Shown: piece by piece, positions 20,231 through 28,989 of the stretch
Layout of the letters: each line of letters begins with the position of its first letter
Position numbering within the stretch: position 1 is the stretch's first letter
DNA from: Zoogloea sp.
GTDB lineage: Bacteria; Pseudomonadota; Gammaproteobacteria; Burkholderiales; Rhodocyclaceae
Length of the DNA stretch: 64,000 nt
Direction: 5' to 3'
NCBI GenBank assembly: GCA_016703645.1
Contig: JADJBR010000007.1
Span: forward strand, 1,572,501-1,636,500
Made by a program: the position numbers and the translations under genes
The notes under the pieces: model-generated
Databases searched by the model: none
Told to the model about the DNA's origin: nothing
What the model saw: the letters and a program-made list of their open reading frames with translations, nothing else

Positions 20231-20235
20231 AAACT

Positions 20236-20263
20236 AAGGGCTGCCCGACCGGCAGCCCTTTCT
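20236..20263. terminator. intrinsic terminator
   Basis: AAGGGCTGCC and GGCAGCCCTT form a perfect 10-bp stem with a 5-base loop and a T-rich tail, between the adenosyltransferase and the converging murI. Confidence 0.85.
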
Positions 20264-20265
20264 TC

Positions 20266-21075
20266 TTACCAGTCCACCTTTTCCACCAAGCCCAGGGAGC
20301 GCCCCAGGAAGCGCTCACCGATGGTCTGAAAGCGCAGCGGTATATCGGTTACGGTGTAGCGATAGGTCGGCAGACGCTCGCCCGAATTCGCGATCCCAAG
20401 CTCAACCAGCTTGCGGGCCGCCTGCTCTGCAACCGTGATGGCCGAATCAACGAGGCGCACGTCCGGCCCGACGACATCCTGAATCAACGGTTTGATCAAG
20501 GGATAGTGCGTGCATCCCAACACCAGGGTATCGACATTCTCCGCCAGCACGGGCTTGAGATATTCCTGAGCGGTCAGCCGTGTCACCTCGTGCTCCAGCC
20601 AGCCTTCCTCCACCAGCGGGACGAAGAGCGGACAGGCCTGGGAATACACGCGGACACCAGGATCAAGGGCATGCATACGCCGGGCGTAGGCATTGCTATT
20701 GACGGTCGTAGGCGTACCAATCACGCCGATTGCCCTGGAGCGGGACTCAGCCACTGCAGCGCGGGCACCCGCATCGATCACATCCAGCACGGGAATGCGC
20801 CCGGCCCTGTCCTTCACCACATGGGACGCCACCGCCGCCATGGTGTTGCAGGCGATGATCAGCATCTTCACGCCCTTGTCTAGCAAGTGGTCAGTGATCT
20901 GGCCAGTAAAATGCTCGATGGTCGCGACGGACTTGACCCCGTATGGAACCCGGGCGGTGTCGCCGAAGTAGACGATGCTTTCGAGAGGCAGGCGCTCCAT
21001 CAGCGCCCGCACGACAGTAAGGCCACCCACACCGGAATCAAAGACTCCGATGGGCAGCGCGCCGGATTCAGACAT
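20266..21075 (-). CDS. murI: glutamate racemase
   Basis: MurI makes D-glutamate for peptidoglycan. The 269-residue protein has the family start GVFDSGVGGLTV and the two catalytic cysteines in IACNTMAA and LGCTHYPL. It lies downstream of queG and the N-acyl synthase-like gene, with a 68-base gap before it. Confidence 0.96.
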   Translation of the reverse strand: MSESGALPIGVFDSGVGGLTVVRALMERLPLESIVYFGDTARVPYGVKSVATIEHFTGQITDHLLDKGVKMLIIACNTMAAVASHVVKDRAGRIPVLDVIDAGARAAVAESRSRAIGVIGTPTTVNSNAYARRMHALDPGVRVYSQACPLFVPLVEEGWLEHEVTRLTAQEYLKPVLAENVDTLVLGCTHYPLIKPLIQDVVGPDVRLVDSAITVAEQAARKLVELGIANSGERLPTYRYTVTDIPLRFQTIGERFLGRSLGLVEKVDW

Positions 21076-21143
21076 GGTATCGGACGAAAAGTGGGAGCGC
21101 GGATTCTACGCCAGTCGGCCCCGCGCCGCCCGGCCGCCGCAAC

Positions 21144-21920
21144 TCAGTAGCCGAGACGGGCGACCAGCTCGGCCTCCTCCTCGGGTGTGAAGGCAAACTT
21201 GTAAATCGACTTCTCGTCCGGCAGCTCACGCCATCTCCCGCCGATCTCCTTGAGACGACCCTCAATGGTGGCACACGACAGGTGCATGAGCAGCGCGGGC
21301 GCCTTGACCCGCTCACACATCCGCTCGCCCCCCATCTGCTTGAACTCCAGCAACTTCTCGTAAAAATCCCGATGCCGGGGATTGATCTCGATGAGGATGT
21401 CGGTGCAGCCCTTCACACGATACGAGTAGATATAAAGCAGATTGAAAAGCGAAGCGATAAGACGCTTGGAGCGCGCAGAAGGGTCAATGGCAAACCGTCC
21501 GAACTCGCAGAGCTTGCGCCCCTGGGAACGCAACCGTGCGGCTTCCATGCCATAAGTCTTGTCGAGCGCCAGACCGGCCGGGGAGTCCACATTGACGGTC
21601 AAGGTTGCATAGACCCGGCCGAACAACTCAGCGTTCATGGTGAGCTGATTCGGTTCGTCCAGCGAGCCAAGCTGCCCGTAACCGCGCCAGGCATACCGCT
21701 TCTGGATGAGCAGCTCCGTCTCCCGCCTGCGCTCCCCATCGCGCATCAGCATCTTGATCCGGAACTTGTCCTGACGCTCGCTCGGCGCATCGACCTTGGG
21801 GTCATCTTCGGCAATACACAGCGGATCAAATCGCCATGACTCCATAGCCGTGACCTCCGCAAGCGTCTGCGGAGCACGATCATCCTGAACAGGGAGTTTG
21901 GGCGGTTTTCGAAACATCAT
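21144..21920 (-). CDS. N-acyl amino acid synthase-like (FeeM-type, GNAT fold)
   Basis: The 258-residue protein resembles FeeM-type N-acyl amino acid synthases, distant relatives of acyl-homoserine lactone synthases that join a fatty acyl chain to an amino acid. The supporting segments are the N-terminal RIKMLMRDGERRRETELLIQ region, AELFGRVYATLTV, then CEFGRFAIDP and SLFNLLYIYSY. The first ~60 residues are extra and of unknown role. It starts 6 bases after queG. Related proteins are often tied to exosortase/PEP-CTERM loci, none of which is seen here. The fold call is moderate and the reaction is inferred. Confidence 0.6.
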   Translation of the reverse strand: MMFRKPPKLPVQDDRAPQTLAEVTAMESWRFDPLCIAEDDPKVDAPSERQDKFRIKMLMRDGERRRETELLIQKRYAWRGYGQLGSLDEPNQLTMNAELFGRVYATLTVNVDSPAGLALDKTYGMEAARLRSQGRKLCEFGRFAIDPSARSKRLIASLFNLLYIYSYRVKGCTDILIEINPRHRDFYEKLLEFKQMGGERMCERVKAPALLMHLSCATIEGRLKEIGGRWRELPDEKSIYKFAFTPEEEAELVARLGY

Positions 21921-21926
21921 TGGATA

Positions 21927-23024
21927 CTATACCGCGGCTTCCGGGTTCAGAATATCGTGTTGCCTCAAAGCCCACAAGACATGCTCCCTGACCATGGCGG
22001 AGGGATCATTGCGACGGGACTCCAAGGCGGCCACAGCCTTCGGAACCCCGATGGCATTTCCGAGCGCAACCGCAATGTTTCGGGACCAGCGCTCGTAACC
22101 GATTCTGTAGATAGGACTACCTGTCATTCGCTCTTCGAAGTTCACTTTCGACCACAGGAACAACTCTACCAGCCCCGCGCCATCTAGCCCATGCCGAGGT
22201 GTGAAATCAGACACAAAGGAAGAGCGAGCGAAGCGATTCCACGGGCAAACTAGCTGACAATCGTCACATCCGTAGATGCGGTTGCCTATCGGCCGGCGGA
22301 ACTCCTCGGGTATGGCGTCCTTCAGCTCAATGGTGAGGTACGAGATGCAGCGCCTCGCGTCCACACGGTAAGGCGCCACGATGGCGCCCGTTGGACAAGC
22401 GGGAATGCAGGCCGAGCAGTCGCCACAATGACCAGACTTCGGCACATCAAGGGGCAGCGGCAAGTCCGTGTAGATCTCTCCAAGAAAGAAGAAGGAACCC
22501 GCTTGCCGCGATAACAGCAGCGTGTGTTTTCCACGCCACCCCAGTCCGGCCTTTTCCGCGAGCGCCACTTCCATGACCGGGGCGGAATCCACGAAGACGC
22601 GATATCCATGCGGAGTCTCGGCAGAAATCCGGTCTGCAAGGCGCTGCAAGCGACTTCGCAGCACCTTGTGGTAATCCCGCCCCAAGGCGTACCGCGATAC
22701 GTAGGCTTTCCCGGGGCATTGCAGGATCGCATGGGGGCTCTCCCCCTGCGCGAGGTAGGACATTCGTACCGAGATGACGCGGCATGTGCCGGGCACAAGT
22801 TCAGCCGGCCTGGACCGCTTCAGCCCATGTTTGTACATATAATCCATCTCCCCGTGACAACCGGCATCCAGCCAGGCCAACAGCCCTGGCTCGGCGTCCC
22901 CGAGATCGATATCGGAAATACCGACCTCATCGAAGCCAAGCGCCTGCCCCCAAGCCTTGATACTCGCAGCCAGCGTCGCGAAATCACCCTGCCCACCGGA
23001 AAGTTTATCGTGCCCCAAGCTCAT
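21927..23024 (-). CDS. queG: epoxyqueuosine reductase
   Basis: QueG performs the last step of queuosine synthesis in tRNA, using cobalamin and two [4Fe-4S] clusters. The 365-residue protein has the ferredoxin-like clusters CGDCSACIPACPTGAI and CDDCQLVCPWN, and the family DSAPVMEVALAEKAGLGW. The ATG at 23024 is chosen over a longer frame start because it leaves a normal N-terminus. The B12 requirement fits the adenosyltransferase gene nearby. It is divergent from tsaE, only 30 bases apart. Confidence 0.95.
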   Translation of the reverse strand: MSLGHDKLSGGQGDFATLAASIKAWGQALGFDEVGISDIDLGDAEPGLLAWLDAGCHGEMDYMYKHGLKRSRPAELVPGTCRVISVRMSYLAQGESPHAILQCPGKAYVSRYALGRDYHKVLRSRLQRLADRISAETPHGYRVFVDSAPVMEVALAEKAGLGWRGKHTLLLSRQAGSFFFLGEIYTDLPLPLDVPKSGHCGDCSACIPACPTGAIVAPYRVDARRCISYLTIELKDAIPEEFRRPIGNRIYGCDDCQLVCPWNRFARSSFVSDFTPRHGLDGAGLVELFLWSKVNFEERMTGSPIYRIGYERWSRNIAVALGNAIGVPKAVAALESRRNDPSAMVREHVLWALRQHDILNPEAAV

Positions 23025-23054
23025 TCTATTGATGATAACGGCCCGACCGCCAGC

Positions 23055-23507
23055 ATGCACCTCCTGGATGAAAGTGCCACCCTGTCGATCGGCGAACGAC
23101 TGGCCAAAGCCCTGCCTGACCGGCTGACGATCCACCTGATCGGCGACCTTGGCGCGGGGAAAACGACCCTATGTCGCGGCCTGCTCCGCGGCCTCGGTTA
23201 CCTCGGCAAGGTGAAGAGCCCGACATATACCTTGGTTGAACCGTATAAAGATTCTAGAATAGTCGTATATCACTTTGATTTTTATCGATTCACGGATGCA
23301 AATGAATTTCTCGAAGCAGGCCTTGATGAGTACTTTGAAGGTTCGGGGATCCGCCTCGTGGAATGGCCGGAGCGCGCACAACCTTTCCTGCCCGAGGCCG
23401 ACCTGGAAATTCGGCTGCAGATCGACAGCGGCGGCGGGCGTACCCTCACCCTGTTGCCGCTGAGCCCGGAAGGAAGGAAATGTCTTCAAAATCTGGATTC
23501 AAGCTAA
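23055..23507 (+). CDS. tsaE: tRNA threonylcarbamoyladenosine ATPase subunit
   Basis: TsaE is the ATPase that supports the TsaBD complex in making t6A37 of tRNA. The 150-residue protein has the Walker A motif GDLGAGKTT at residues 30-38 and the family segments KSPTYTLVEPY and FYRF, ending with LVEWPERA. It overlaps amiC by 28 bases, the standard tsaE-amiC linkage. Confidence 0.95.
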   Translation: MHLLDESATLSIGERLAKALPDRLTIHLIGDLGAGKTTLCRGLLRGLGYLGKVKSPTYTLVEPYKDSRIVVYHFDFYRFTDANEFLEAGLDEYFEGSGIRLVEWPERAQPFLPEADLEIRLQIDSGGGRTLTLLPLSPEGRKCLQNLDSS

Positions 23508-24886
23508 GCCGCACCGCCCTGACATCCGGCGATATCAGGGACGTGACCCGCCGGCGCCTCCTGGGTTCGGCAGCCGCAAGTCTGCTCTTGCTCGTCAGCA
23601 GGAATGTCGCCGCCGCCCCGGCATCCGTCCTTGCAGTGCGTGTGTGGCCGGCGCGGGACTACACCCGGATCACGCTCGAGAGCCGGGAACCGCTGATCTT
23701 CAGTCACCATTCCGCCCACCAACCCGAGCGACTGGTGGTGGACCTGGAAGGGCTGGAACTCAATAGCGTCCTTCAGTCCCTGCCGGCCAAAATCACCGGA
23801 CAAGATCCATATATCCAGCTCATCCGCGCCGGGCGAAATCGCCCTGGCGTGGTTCGACTGGTCATTGATCTAAAGACCGAGGTCATTCCGCAGGTTTTCA
23901 CTCTGAAACCCATTGGTGACTATGGCTATCGCCTTGTACTCGACCTCTATCCCGCTGAGCCCATAGACCCCCTGCTGGCCTTCCTCGAAAAGCTGTCTCC
24001 CGAGGAAGCCGCTGCCGGCGGCGCCACTCCCCCCCCTGTCGTCGGGAAAGCAGAGGAAAAGCCCCCCAGACGCACTGCAGAAGCGGAGCGGAAAATCGAT
24101 CCGCCAAAACGCGAGGCCGCCACTGACCGTGCGCACAGACCGGCCGGCGAAGATGAGCCAATGGTGAGTCGGCTGATCACCATTGCCATCGACCCTGGCC
24201 ACGGCGGTGAGGATCCGGGCGCAGTGGGTGCAGCGGGCAGTTTCGAGAAGCACGTCACCCTTTCCGTCGGGCGACGTCTGAAAGCGCGCATCGACGCCGA
24301 ACCCAACATGCGTGCCATGTTGACCCGCGACGCCGACTACTTTGTGCCGCTCCAGCAACGGGTTGCGAAGGCGCGCCGCGTACAGGCCGACCTCTTCGTA
24401 TCGATCCACGCAGATGCCTTCATCAGCCCCACCGCACGGGGCAGCTCGGTGTTCGTGTTGTCCGACAAGGGCGCCTCGAGCACGGCGGCCCGCTGGCTTG
24501 CGCAAAAGGAAAACGCCGCGGATCTGATTGGGGGGGTCAATCTCGGGGTCAAGGACAGCCATCTGGCGCGTACATTGCTGGACTTGTCCCAGACAGCCGC
24601 CATCAATGACAGCCTGAAAGTCGGCAAGGCGGTGCTCGGAGAGCTCGGCGGGATCAACCGGCTACATAAAGGCGAAGTCGAGCAGGCCAGCTTTGCCGTC
24701 CTGAAGGCACCCGACATCCCCTCCATCCTGATCGAAACGGCATTCATCTCAAACCCGGAAGAGGAAGCCCGCCTTAACGACGAAGCGTACCAGGACCGGA
24801 TGGCTGAAGCGATCCTGCGCGGGCTGAGACGCTACTTTGCCAAGAATCCGCCCATGTCCAAGTCCAAGCTTGCCAGCCTCAACTGA
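23480..24886 (+). CDS. amiC: N-acetylmuramoyl-L-alanine amidase AmiC
   Basis: AmiC cuts the stem peptide from murein during daughter-cell separation. The 468-residue protein has a twin-arginine signal (TRRRLLGS, residues 23-30), an AMIN domain at about 50-150 for septal targeting, a charged proline-rich linker, and the Amidase_3 domain from about 225 with zinc ligands in DPGHGGEDPGA and SIHADAF and the late ILIETAFISN. GGAAGGA precedes the ATG inside tsaE. Confidence 0.95.
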   Translation: MSSKSGFKLSRTALTSGDIRDVTRRRLLGSAAASLLLLVSRNVAAAPASVLAVRVWPARDYTRITLESREPLIFSHHSAHQPERLVVDLEGLELNSVLQSLPAKITGQDPYIQLIRAGRNRPGVVRLVIDLKTEVIPQVFTLKPIGDYGYRLVLDLYPAEPIDPLLAFLEKLSPEEAAAGGATPPPVVGKAEEKPPRRTAEAERKIDPPKREAATDRAHRPAGEDEPMVSRLITIAIDPGHGGEDPGAVGAAGSFEKHVTLSVGRRLKARIDAEPNMRAMLTRDADYFVPLQQRVAKARRVQADLFVSIHADAFISPTARGSSVFVLSDKGASSTAARWLAQKENAADLIGGVNLGVKDSHLARTLLDLSQTAAINDSLKVGKAVLGELGGINRLHKGEVEQASFAVLKAPDIPSILIETAFISNPEEEARLNDEAYQDRMAEAILRGLRRYFAKNPPMSKSKLASLN

Positions 24887-24907
24887 TTCCCCACGTGGCC
24901 GAACGCC

Positions 24908-27265
24908 TCAGCGGATGCACACTTTGCGCACCTGTTTGAGGTCCGTGACGCCACCGAACACCTTTTCGATGCCGTCCTGACGCAGGGTTCGCATGCCCTC
25001 GTCCAGGGCGGCCGAGAGGAGCGCGGACACCCGCGCACGCTCCTGGATCAGGGACTTGATGCGATCAGATCCAACCATGAGCTCGTGCAGGCCCAGGCGC
25101 CCCTTGTATCCGCCATTGCACTGATCGCAGCCAACCGGCTCGTACAGCGTAAATCGCCCCTTGTCATCGGCGTAGCTCTGACGCCAGCGTGCCAATATCT
25201 GCTCCTTTGCCGCAACGGGGTCGTCCATGAAGGCGGGGGTCTGGCGGAGGTCTTCACAATACTCATCCAGCATCCCCCGAACCTCATCATCCGACGGATG
25301 GTAGGGTTTCTTGCATTTGCTGCAGAGGCGTTTGGCCAAGCGCTGGGCGAGAATGCCGAGCAGGGCATCGGCAAAGTTGAAAGGATCCATGCCCATGTCA
25401 AGCAAGCGCACAATGGACTCCGGCGCACTGTTGGTATGGAGGGTGCTGAAGACGAGGTGACCGGTCAGGGAGGCCTCCAGACCGATTGACACCGTCTCCT
25501 TGTCCCGCATTTCGCCAACCATGATCACATCCGGATCAGCACGCAGGAAAGAACGCATGACCGTGGGAAAATCGAGACCCGCCTTGCGGTTCACCTGCAC
25601 CTGTCGCAGCCCCTTCTGGGTGATTTCCACGGGATCCTCGGCCGTCCAGATCTTGGTCTCTGGCGTGTTGATATGCCCCAGGATGGAATGCAGGGTGGTC
25701 GTCTTACCGGATCCAGTTGGGCCGCACACGAAGAAAATGCCGTAGGGCTTGGCAACTGTCTGCCGGAGCCGGTCATAATTGCTCTCCAGCAAGCCCAGCT
25801 TCTCGAGTGGAATGGGTTCGCTATTGGCCAGCAGGCGCATGACCACATCTTCCATGCCACCGGTGGTCGGCACGGTCGCCACCCGTAACTCAATATCGAG
25901 GGGGCCGAATCGCCGGAACTTGATCTTGCCGTCCTGGGGTTTTCGCCGCTCGGAGATATCGAGGTCACACATGATCTTGATACGCGTGACAATCGGGCTT
26001 CGATAGCTCGACGGCACTTCGATGTATGGCACCAGGGAGCCATCACGGCGAAAACGAATCTGCGTCTTTTCCTTGCCGGGACGCGGTTCGATATGGATGT
26101 CGGATGCGCCCTGGCGGTGGGCATCGATGATGATGCGGTTGACCAGCTTCACGAGTTCATTGTCGGCGGCTGCCGAGACGTCCTCGGCGACCGGGGCACC
26201 CTCACCATCATCATCCTGCATGTCCGACAGGAGATCCGACACGGATGCATCATCGGACGCACTTCCCCCAAAAAACTGGGCGACGGTCTGCATGAACTCC
26301 ACCTGGGTGGTCACACAAAATACGGGCGCAGCCTTGGGAAAGACATTCTGGACGACGCGCGAGGCGATTGCCTGCTCCGGGTCAGTCACCAGGGTGAGCA
26401 GGCCATCCGGGTTTTCTTCGAGCGGGAGCCACTGGGCCTGCTGCACATAGTCACGTTTGAGGTTCCTGAGTAGATCCAGGGGCTTGACCCGATCAGACCG
26501 AAAGGGCTCGTAGGGAACACCGAAGAACCGCGAGATCGCGCTACCGATATCCGCCGGTTTCAGCTTGTATTGCTCAAGGAGGAGATGCTCGAGGGACACC
26601 CCTTGCTCCCGTGCAATGCTCGTGGCCGCTTCGAGCTCCGCTCCGGTGAGCTTGCCATCATTCACCAACCCCTCATATTTGGACTTGGGCTGCACCAAAG
26701 CGTGGCGGCGCTGCGCAAATGCCACCGCAAGCGTCTGCCCGAGCCCCTGGATCCCCTCCTCGGCAATGGCCGAAAAGGCCTCACCACTCCGGGAGTTGAT
26801 AAGCTGAATCACGCCCAGGACATCGCCCGTCTCGGCGCTGGAAATTGGCGCCACAAGCATCTGATGGCAACGATAGCCCGTCCGCTCATCAACCTCCTTG
26901 CGGAACTCCATGCGCATCGAGATAGCCTTGAGCTCCTGCTCGTCATAGGCATCGTGGATGTTGAGCATCTGCCCGGTGAGGGCTACGTAGCCCGCCACAC
27001 TGTTTTCGGCAATTGGCAGACGGATGGTCCGAATGCTGTGCAACCCGGTCTTGACCCGGGACGAGATCGTGGTCTTGCTCTCGTCGACCACGTAGATGGT
27101 CAATCTGTCGGCGGCAAACAACGAGCAAATGTCCGCCGAAAGCTCGAACATGATCTCATCAATGTTCTCGGTCGCGTGAATGCGGTTGGTAACGGTCTGG
27201 AGCCCTTTGAAAAAGGCCAGACGACTGGCTACATCGCTCGCACCGCCCTTATGGATACTGCTCAT
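24908..27265 (-). CDS. GspE/PilB-type ATPase with N-terminal GAF domain
   Basis: The 785-residue protein has a GAF domain (about residues 12-190), a MshEN/T2SSE_N-like domain (about 205-330) and a secretion ATPase. The Walker A GPTGSGKTT is at 515-523, followed by the Asp box, Walker B-like VGEMRD, HTNSA and a four-cysteine zinc site (C648, C651, C713, C716). Such ATPases power type IV pili, type II secretion or related machines. The GAF front end is unusual and suggests small-molecule control. No pilus or secretion partner is adjacent; instead it ends a row with PP2C, FHA and phosphodiesterase-like genes. Confidence 0.9.
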   Translation of the reverse strand: MSSIHKGGASDVASRLAFFKGLQTVTNRIHATENIDEIMFELSADICSLFAADRLTIYVVDESKTTISSRVKTGLHSIRTIRLPIAENSVAGYVALTGQMLNIHDAYDEQELKAISMRMEFRKEVDERTGYRCHQMLVAPISSAETGDVLGVIQLINSRSGEAFSAIAEEGIQGLGQTLAVAFAQRRHALVQPKSKYEGLVNDGKLTGAELEAATSIAREQGVSLEHLLLEQYKLKPADIGSAISRFFGVPYEPFRSDRVKPLDLLRNLKRDYVQQAQWLPLEENPDGLLTLVTDPEQAIASRVVQNVFPKAAPVFCVTTQVEFMQTVAQFFGGSASDDASVSDLLSDMQDDDGEGAPVAEDVSAAADNELVKLVNRIIIDAHRQGASDIHIEPRPGKEKTQIRFRRDGSLVPYIEVPSSYRSPIVTRIKIMCDLDISERRKPQDGKIKFRRFGPLDIELRVATVPTTGGMEDVVMRLLANSEPIPLEKLGLLESNYDRLRQTVAKPYGIFFVCGPTGSGKTTTLHSILGHINTPETKIWTAEDPVEITQKGLRQVQVNRKAGLDFPTVMRSFLRADPDVIMVGEMRDKETVSIGLEASLTGHLVFSTLHTNSAPESIVRLLDMGMDPFNFADALLGILAQRLAKRLCSKCKKPYHPSDDEVRGMLDEYCEDLRQTPAFMDDPVAAKEQILARWRQSYADDKGRFTLYEPVGCDQCNGGYKGRLGLHELMVGSDRIKSLIQERARVSALLSAALDEGMRTLRQDGIEKVFGGVTDLKQVRKVCIR

Positions 27266-27361
27266 GTTCGATCAGGTTCCGGAAAATGAGCCCTCATGGC
27301 ATGGGGCGAAGAGATTGAACGGCATTCCGGGTGCTGCACCAAAGCCCCCTGAACGGAGCGC

Positions 27362-28132
27362 CTAGAGCACCAACTCCAGCCCATTGTAGAGCGCCCGGGG
27401 AGAAAATCGGCCACAGTAGCTCAAGATCTCATCGAGGGTTGTTTGAGCCCGACTGGGTTTGAGATGTGTGATCCACACCTCCGGATTCGACGTGACCCGT
27501 TCGAGAAACACGGCCAGCAGGCTCGGACACAGGTGACGCGAGGCCAAAGCGAGATCGTGCAGGGCGTCCGGGAAAGCCGTCTCGATGATAAGGTAACGCA
27601 GATCGGGAATTTCATTAATCGCCGCGATCAAGGGCTCCGAATAGGTCGTATCACCCGAGAAAACAAGGCTTCCACCCTCACCCGACACCTGATAGGCGAC
27701 CGCCGGAACCGTATGCAGGGCGGGCAGAGCCCTGATCTGACGCCCGCCACCCAGTTTGGCTATCTCTTCGACCCGCATTTCCTGAAAGCGCAGGAACGGA
27801 TTGTGTCGATCAGGTATGGAAGAGAAGTCCGGCCACACAAGCCAGTTGAAGATATGGGAGCGCAGGATGCGCAAGGTTTCCGGTGACCCATGGACAACGA
27901 TGGGCATGGATCGCGCTTCACCCACCGTGTCCACCAACAGCGGGATCATCGCAATGTGGTCAAGGTGCGCATGGGTCACGAAGACGTGATCAATCTTCAG
28001 GAGTTCGTCGTACTCCAGATCACCAACGCCGGTACCTGCATCGATCAGGATGTCGTGATCGACCAACAGAGCAGTGGTGCGCTGGTTGCGCCCACCGATT
28101 CCGCCACTGCACCCCAGAACCCGCACCTTCAT
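27362..28132 (-). CDS. MBL-fold class II cyclic-nucleotide phosphodiesterase-like
   Basis: The 256-residue protein has the metal motif THAHLDHIAMIP (H54, H56, D58, H59), which is the signature form of class II cyclic-nucleotide phosphodiesterases rather than of lactamases. Later ligands are in PALHTVP, FSGDTTYS and ITHLKPS. It would hydrolyse a 3',5'-cyclic nucleotide in the cytoplasm. A different phosphodiester substrate cannot be ruled out. It lies between the FHA and GAF-ATPase genes, 96 bases from the latter; the 151 bases upstream show no clear promoter. Confidence 0.78.
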   Translation of the reverse strand: MKVRVLGCSGGIGGRNQRTTALLVDHDILIDAGTGVGDLEYDELLKIDHVFVTHAHLDHIAMIPLLVDTVGEARSMPIVVHGSPETLRILRSHIFNWLVWPDFSSIPDRHNPFLRFQEMRVEEIAKLGGGRQIRALPALHTVPAVAYQVSGEGGSLVFSGDTTYSEPLIAAINEIPDLRYLIIETAFPDALHDLALASRHLCPSLLAVFLERVTSNPEVWITHLKPSRAQTTLDEILSYCGRFSPRALYNGLELVL

Positions 28133-28283
28133 CTTGTATCCATGAATTTCCGCAAGAGGGGCAACTGGACGGCACGCCCAGATACCGAAATAAGATCCAG
28201 CGCCAGTTCATCAGAATACGATCCGACGAGAATACCGGACGTCAGAAATATCACGCTTCGGTAACACCGACCCGCAATGACTG

Positions 28284-28964
28284 CTAATTCTGGACAGTCT
28301 GGGAGAAGAATTCCATCTTCACGCCCGCGATCTCGATGATGTCATGATCATTCAGGCGATGCGCCTGGGCATCAAGGGAGTGCCCGTTGACCACGGGAAA
28401 CACGGTGCCTTCGACATGTGTAATGAAATAGCCATGAGGACGGCGAGTGATCACCGCGACCTGGGTGCCCGGTTTGCCCAATGTGGTCAGGGACTTTGAC
28501 AGCTCGAGCGTGCGGCCGGCATGGGTTCCGCTAAGAATCTGGATCATCCCTACAACGCTCACCGCAGGTGCAGCCGCAGCCGCGGCCTCGACCGGGGGCA
28601 CCCCACTGGCCGGTGCATCAACGGCAAGGGCGGCACCAAAGGACACCGCCTCGTCATGCTCGGAGCCCCCGGTGTTCTGCTCCGCAAGGAACTTGAGACG
28701 GTACTTCCCTAGCTCCACCACGTCATTGTTCTGAAGAACATGCTTCTTGACGGGCTGGCCGTTGACGTACGTACCGTTGGTGCTGTTCAGATCCTCGAGA
28801 AAGGCATCATTCAGGATTGTGACTATCGCGGCGTGCTCCCCACTGATGGCCAGATTGTCGATCTGGATATCATTGTGGGGCTTGCGACCGATGGTGGTGC
28901 GCTCCTTCTCGAGGGGCATTTCCTTCAGCACCAGACCATCCATGCTCAAAATCAACCTGGGCAT
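28284..28964 (-). CDS. protein with two FHA domains
   Basis: FHA domains bind phosphothreonine. The first (residues ~1-95) is canonical: TIGRKPHNDIQI, ISGEHA and STNGTYVNG. After an Ala/Pro-rich linker the second (~135-226) keeps the fold pattern but has lost the Arg and Ser-His positions (TTLGKPGTQVAV, VVNGHSL), so it may not bind phosphopeptide. It lies 25 bases downstream of the PP2C phosphatase, suggesting that phosphorylation controls its binding. No Ser/Thr kinase is present in the window. Confidence 0.9.
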   Translation of the reverse strand: MPRLILSMDGLVLKEMPLEKERTTIGRKPHNDIQIDNLAISGEHAAIVTILNDAFLEDLNSTNGTYVNGQPVKKHVLQNNDVVELGKYRLKFLAEQNTGGSEHDEAVSFGAALAVDAPASGVPPVEAAAAAAPAVSVVGMIQILSGTHAGRTLELSKSLTTLGKPGTQVAVITRRPHGYFITHVEGTVFPVVNGHSLDAQAHRLNDHDIIEIAGVKMEFFSQTVQN

Positions 28965-28989
28965 TGCTTTTTCCTATCCGAAACGAGCC

